From Bacteroidales bacterium UBA6248 (GTDB taxonomy: Bacteria; Bacteroidota; Bacteroidia; Bacteroidales; Lentimicrobiaceae), in the NCBI GenBank assembly GCA_002441345.1, contig DJVU01000052.1:1-64000 (forward strand): a stretch of 64,000 nucleotides of DNA, written 5' to 3'. Below the pieces are notes generated by a model. That model was not told the DNA's origin and searched no databases. It was given only the letters and a program-made list of their open reading frames with translations. Of the stretch, positions 60,025-64,000 are shown piece after piece. Each line of letters opens with the position of its first letter. The stretch's first letter is position 1. The translations under genes were made by a program, and so were the position numbers.

Positions 60025-62652
60025 ATGAGAAAGTTTACCCTTTTAGTTGCTCTGATAATCCTGTCGGGCTGCCTGTATGCACAGTTTAGCGGGGGCAATG
60101 GAACTCCCGGTAATCCTTACAGAATTTCCTCAGCCGACGACCTCAGCAACATCCGGAACAGCATGAACGGATATTTCGTTCAGACAGTCGACATTGATAT
60201 TTCGGGTTTTACCAACTGGGAGCCAATAGGAGGAGCCGGCAGCAGCCAGGCCTTTACGGGAAATTACGACGGCAAGGGATTTGAAATTACCGGCCTGCGC
60301 ATCAACAGACCCGGGACTCCCTCCGTAGGTCTTTTTGGCATGATTGGAGAAGGAACCGTACAAAATCCGGTTGTAATCCGTAATGTAAGGCTGAGAAATG
60401 TAAATGTCACAGGAGGTGCAGGTACAGGAGCTCTTACCGGCACTGTGCTGGGAAATGTTTATACCCTTATCGAGGGTTGCTCGGTTGAAGGAGAACCGGG
60501 AGCCCGCTCGGTAACCGGCGATGGCTTTACAGGCGGACTAACCGGTTGCAACACAAGTGCCGGAGATTCTCCGGGCGGTGGCAATAATCCAACGATTATG
60601 AAATGCTCTGCCAATGTGGATGTGTATTATTCCGGTGCGCAGCCATCCGGTCAGAACCGCGCCGCTATGTTTGGCGGACTTACGGGATGTAACCGCAAGG
60701 GTATCATCCTCGATTCCTACTCCCGGGGCAAGGTAACTGCCGGAAAAACAGGTTCTTGGGAAGTTGCCTGTGCCGGCGGACTGGTGGGTTGCACCGGAAG
60801 TAATGGAATTATCGGCCGGTGCTTTTCAACGGGATTTATCGCTGCCAGCGGAGCCGTTTATACCGGCGGGCTGGCAGGAAGTACCGAAGATGAATCCGGG
60901 AACAAAGGATCCGTTACTCACGCATTCTGGGATACGCAAACGTCAGGAAAATCCACATCAGCCGGAGGTACGGGACTTACAACCGTTCAGATGCAGTCGG
61001 AAGACAGCTTTAAAGGATTTGATTTCAGCATGAACTGGATATTTTCTCCGGGTGTCAACAACGATTACCCTGTACTCAGACCCGTTATAAGCGGTACCTT
61101 CAACACCTGGAAAGGACAGCTGTCATCAGACTGGACCATGCCGGCCAACTGGAGCATGGGCAGGGTGCCAGGGAGGCAGGATATGGTTGTAATCCCGGGA
61201 GGGAGTTCGTTTTATCCTGAAATCAGTACCATTCCGGGCGACCAGGCTGTTCCCCAATGCCTGTCAATTTCCGGAGAAGGATACCTTACCGTTAATCCCG
61301 GCGGCAGTCTCCGGATACAGGGACCGGTTCTTAACGACAACGGCATTCATGGCCTTATCTTAAACTCCGATAACACCGGAACGGGAACTATTTCAGGTTA
61401 CACTGCTTTGCTCGAGGCTACCATTAACCTTACTATTGAAGCCGCAGCCTGGGATACGCCCGGTAAAGGCTGGCATCTGCTGTCATCCCCTGTCGAAGCT
61501 CAGGCAATAGATGGGGACTGGACTCCCGGCGGAGAAGGAAACGACTTTAAGTTTTTTGCTTTCGATGGAAACCAATCCTCAAACTGCTGGCTCGATGCAC
61601 GGAATCCTGCGTATCAGATTTCATCGTTCATACCCGGAACCGGATATCTGGTTGCATACCAGACGGCCGGCGTCCACAGCTTCAGCGGTACCCTGAACAG
61701 TTCCCCCATTGCACTGCCGGGCCTTAGCCGAAGCAGCACGGGAATGTTTCCCGGTTTTCACCTTGCCGGAAATCCGTTCCTGAATCCAATCGACTGGAAC
61801 AGCGGCTCATGGATAAAAGAAAATATTTCGCCCTCGGCTGTATATCTGTGGAATCCGGAGAGCGCCAGCTATCTGACCCTCACCGAAACAGGTGGTTTAA
61901 TCCCGCCGTTGAATGGTTTTATGGTGTATACGTCCGGCAACGGTCAGCTGACGATACCGCCCGATGCATGCAGCAGCAATAATTCCGCGGGTTTGAAAGA
62001 TAATGAAGACTTTCTTCTTCTGAAAGTCACCGATCAGGATGCCGGCACATCTCAGACAAGCATCGTCCGTTTTGATATTCACTCTACGGAAGGTTTTGAT
62101 ATGGAGTACGATGCACACTTTCTTCCCGGATATGCGCCTATGTTTTATTCCCGCACCTGGGATGCATTCCTGGCTCTGAATACCCTTCCTTCCATCGATG
62201 AGATGCTCTACATTCCGTTTGGATTTGTAAAGAACGGCTCCAGCCTGTATACCATTGAACTGGCAAAAACGATCCCCGGAGCCAATGTTTACCTCACCGA
62301 CTTGAAAACCAATAAAGTTACACAGCTGAGCAGGTTGCCCGTATACTCATTCATGGCCGATGAAGGCGATGATCCCGATCGCTTTCTGCTTCACTTTGGA
62401 ACCCTTGGTACTGGCGAAGATAATCCCCTTGATCGTGTCAGCGTTTATGCATATAATGGCGTAATCCGCCTGAGCGGACTACCGGCCGGAGCCGATATTT
62501 CACTTGCCGGAATTATGGGTAACGTGATCCGGCAAACAAGATGCAAAAGACAGGATTCGCTTGATATGGATGCCACCGGATTGCCCCATGGAGTTTATGT
62601 GGTGATGGTTAGAAGTGAAGGAAAAATCAGCAGCACCAAAATTGTATTGTAA
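60025..62652 (+). CDS. T9SS surface protein with GLUG-motif β-solenoid
   Basis: An 875-residue exported protein. A signal peptide ends CLYAQ. A GLUG-type right-handed β-solenoid follows (residues about 20-345), with repeating GDGFTGGLTGCN, FGGLTGCNRKG, GGLVGCTGSNG and TGGLAGSTEDE turns. A β-sandwich with the pre-CTD module (FHLAGNPFLNPIDWNSGSW near 580, AHFLPGYAPMFYS near 693, GFVKNGSSLYT near 733) leads to a T9SS type A domain ending VYVVMVRSEGKISSTKIVL. GLUG repeats occur in adhesins and surface-layer-like proteins. No enzymatic motif. Terminator at 62674-62702. Confidence 0.87.
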   Translation: MRKFTLLVALIILSGCLYAQFSGGNGTPGNPYRISSADDLSNIRNSMNGYFVQTVDIDISGFTNWEPIGGAGSSQAFTGNYDGKGFEITGLRINRPGTPSVGLFGMIGEGTVQNPVVIRNVRLRNVNVTGGAGTGALTGTVLGNVYTLIEGCSVEGEPGARSVTGDGFTGGLTGCNTSAGDSPGGGNNPTIMKCSANVDVYYSGAQPSGQNRAAMFGGLTGCNRKGIILDSYSRGKVTAGKTGSWEVACAGGLVGCTGSNGIIGRCFSTGFIAASGAVYTGGLAGSTEDESGNKGSVTHAFWDTQTSGKSTSAGGTGLTTVQMQSEDSFKGFDFSMNWIFSPGVNNDYPVLRPVISGTFNTWKGQLSSDWTMPANWSMGRVPGRQDMVVIPGGSSFYPEISTIPGDQAVPQCLSISGEGYLTVNPGGSLRIQGPVLNDNGIHGLILNSDNTGTGTISGYTALLEATINLTIEAAAWDTPGKGWHLLSSPVEAQAIDGDWTPGGEGNDFKFFAFDGNQSSNCWLDARNPAYQISSFIPGTGYLVAYQTAGVHSFSGTLNSSPIALPGLSRSSTGMFPGFHLAGNPFLNPIDWNSGSWIKENISPSAVYLWNPESASYLTLTETGGLIPPLNGFMVYTSGNGQLTIPPDACSSNNSAGLKDNEDFLLLKVTDQDAGTSQTSIVRFDIHSTEGFDMEYDAHFLPGYAPMFYSRTWDAFLALNTLPSIDEMLYIPFGFVKNGSSLYTIELAKTIPGANVYLTDLKTNKVTQLSRLPVYSFMADEGDDPDRFLLHFGTLGTGEDNPLDRVSVYAYNGVIRLSGLPAGADISLAGIMGNVIRQTRCKRQDSLDMDATGLPHGVYVVMVRSEGKISSTKIVL

Positions 62653-62673
62653 ACGGAAAAGATACAATGAATT

Positions 62674-62702
62674 ATGCCGGAACCTCAGGGTGCGGCATTT
62701 TT
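62674..62702 (+). terminator. Terminator after the GLUG protein
   Basis: ATGCCG (62674-62679) pairs with CGGCAT (62693-62698), then T5. A short stem, but the right position 22 bases after the stop. Confidence 0.6.
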
Positions 62703-62772
62703 GCCCGTCGCAGTTGCGATAAAAACGGAGAATGATCTCTCCACCGGTTCAACCCGAGAATAACCGGAATCG

Positions 62773-62806
62773 AAAAATGCCCGACAGATATCTGACCGGG
62801 CATTTT
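62773..62806 (-). terminator. Terminator of the GAPDH gene
   Basis: AAAATGCCCG (62774-62783) pairs perfectly with CGGGCATTTT (62797-62806). On the minus strand the hairpin is followed by T residues. It lies 48 bases downstream of the GAPDH stop and may also act on the plus strand. Confidence 0.75.
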
Positions 62807-62853
62807 CACCTTATGCTGGAAGTAAATGGTATGAGCGTTTCTGCGGCAGAAGA

Positions 62854-64000
62854 TTACATTTTACCGTCGACGTACTCGGTAAGTTTTCCGAGCATATTTA
62901 CGTAGCTGCCGAATTCGTTGTCGTACCACCCGAATATTTTGGCATGGCATACGGGGATCATAACATCCTGGTTCAGTTCGATGCCGAAGTTTTTCAGCAG
63001 TCCGGGGTTCAGAGCCATGAATCCGGTACGCGTGTGGGTTTCAACGCCTTCAATAACCACGGCGGCACGCCGACCGATGATGTCGGCCGATACGTTTTGT
63101 TCCTCGCTGAATTCCAGCATCCCGGCCAGCGGCCCCTCGGCTGCCTGAGCGTATATTTCGTTCAGGAACTCGCGGGTGACGATGGGATCACCAATTTCGT
63201 TGAGAGGCGAATGAAACGTAATGTTGAGAATGATCAGGCTGGCGGTGTTGGTAGGGATACGTACCGAATCGGCCATAAAACCGATCTTCTGAACCTGTGG
63301 AATGATCTTTTCGAGAGCCTTGGCTGCCCCGGTGGATGTAATTATGATGTTGTTGAAAACGGAACGGCTTTTCCTGAGGTCGCTGCTTCCGGTCTTTGGC
63401 ACGGTATCGAGTATACTCTGTGTGCTGGTACTGGCATGTATGGTCGACATGCTGGCAGTCAGAATGTCGGAAGTCTCCGGTGTTTCGAGCAGCGGCTTTA
63501 TCATGTGCGATAGCCCGGTTGTTGTACAACTTGCCGCTGAAATCAGGTGATGCTTTCGTACGTCAAAATCCAGGTGATTGATGCCGTAAACCATGATGGA
63601 AGAATCGCCCGGCATTTTTTGGGTGGAATCCTTGATTTTAAAAGGTGCACTGGCTATAACTTTTTCGGCTCCTGCTTCCAGATGCCCGCGCAGGCTTCCT
63701 TTGGCATTATCGGCCGGAACGGTGGGATCCAGAAATGCTCCCGTACAATCCACCACCAGCCTTACGTTGTGCGCCGACCAGTTGATTTCGCGGGGATTAC
63801 GCGCATTCTGCAGAAATTGAACCGGAATGCCGTCGATGGAAACCAGGTTGATGGCTGAGTCGAGAATCTTTATCCCGCATTTTTTACCCGAATGTCCGTA
63901 GAGAAAATTGCTCAGCGATCCATAGGTCGAGTCATTCTGAATGTTGTGAAGCAGTGCTTCCAGATTTTTACCCACTCCGCGGCCTACATTCACCACAATG
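62854..64000 (-). CDS. gap: Glyceraldehyde-3-phosphate dehydrogenase, 5' end beyond the right edge
   Basis: At least 382 residues of a GAPDH, open to the right edge; a GTG at 63994-63996 is probably internal (codons before it continue the frame). The NAD domain edge shows VVNVGRGVGKNLEALLHNIQ where the Rossmann motif would be. The catalytic domain has the nucleophile in SAASCTTTGLSH and the substrate region TIHASTSTQSILDTVPKT (split). The end WYDNEFGSYVNMLGKLTEYV is typical. The residues after the Rossmann part (DSTYGSLSNFLYG, GIPVQFLQNARNP) fit GAPDH. Its total length will exceed the usual 335 residues and suggests the long Bacteroidota-type GAPDH of about 480. It acts in glycolysis or gluconeogenesis. 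Terminator at 62773-62806. Confidence 0.9.
   Translation of the reverse strand, partial: IVVNVGRGVGKNLEALLHNIQNDSTYGSLSNFLYGHSGKKCGIKILDSAINLVSIDGIPVQFLQNARNPREINWSAHNVRLVVDCTGAFLDPTVPADNAKGSLRGHLEAGAEKVIASAPFKIKDSTQKMPGDSSIMVYGINHLDFDVRKHHLISAASCTTTGLSHMIKPLLETPETSDILTASMSTIHASTSTQSILDTVPKTGSSDLRKSRSVFNNIIITSTGAAKALEKIIPQVQKIGFMADSVRIPTNTASLIILNITFHSPLNEIGDPIVTREFLNEIYAQAAEGPLAGMLEFSEEQNVSADIIGRRAAVVIEGVETHTRTGFMALNPGLLKNFGIELNQDVMIPVCHAKIFGWYDNEFGSYVNMLGKLTEYVDGKM

Overview
The window is chromosomal DNA of a member of the Bacteroidota, most likely Bacteroidales or a near relative. Several independent signs agree. Many large secreted proteins end in type IX secretion (T9SS) C-terminal sorting domains. 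Promoters follow the Bacteroidota pattern TTTG-N19/20-TAnnTTTG. A B12 riboswitch controls a BtuB/BtuG-type uptake operon. An S46 dipeptidyl peptidase, DUF1697 and DUF4402 proteins and a Bacteroidota-style tyrosine integrase are also present. No rRNA, tRNA or CRISPR array was seen.

Layout. 1-2.1 kb: the end of an integrated element, with a partial hypothetical gene and a tyrosine recombinase, both on minus. 2.7-7.1 kb: minus-strand envelope genes (DUF1566 protein, small T9SS protein, DUF1697, an exported hypothetical, and a YidD-domain/TPR protein). 7.8-9.4 kb: hybrid histidine kinase. 9.6-16.2 kb: minus-strand block with an AddB-like nuclease, a MurU-like nucleotidyltransferase, two small proteins, an AmgK-like kinase fused to a RapZ C-terminal domain, and XdhC. 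16.6-27.5 kb: a plus-strand locus read here as a chaperone-usher-like surface-fibre system (three DUF4402 pilin-like subunits, a PapD-like chaperone, a giant glycine-rich T9SS protein, and an usher-like barrel ending in a SPOR domain), followed by a GNAT acetyltransferase. 27.9-34.4 kb: thioester alpha-2-macroglobulin lipoprotein and an HEYGH membrane protein. 34.4-34.9 kb: ferritin-like protein. 35.2-39.2 kb: B12 riboswitch, DUF6580 membrane protein, BtuB, BtuG. 39.4-41.4 kb: DUF255 thioredoxin-fold protein. 41.9-46.6 kb: subtilisin-like T9SS protease. 46.7-49.0 kb: pabA divergent from pabB-pabC (folate precursor). 49.0-55.7 kb: MFS transporter, RidA, DPP11-type peptidase, GH18 T9SS protein, acylphosphatase-like protein. 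56.2-62.7 kb: two more large T9SS surface proteins flanking a tiny PPPP/GG membrane protein. 62.9-64.0 kb: partial GAPDH.

How the genes fit together. Most of the window serves the cell envelope: T9SS-exported proteases, glycosidases and adhesin-like proteins, outer-membrane B12 capture, host/phage protease defence (A2M), and cell-wall sugar salvage (AmgK/MurU). The most novel-looking part is 16.4-26.9 kb. All three DUF4402 proteins carry the C-terminal Gly(-14) of classical pilins, and two of three also have the penultimate Tyr. A terminator directly after the first subunit and a near-consensus promoter before the chaperone suggest that the major subunit is expressed separately from the assembly machinery.

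Limits. All family names come from reading motifs by eye, with no database searches. Start codons were chosen from signal peptides, gene spacing and family-like N-termini.
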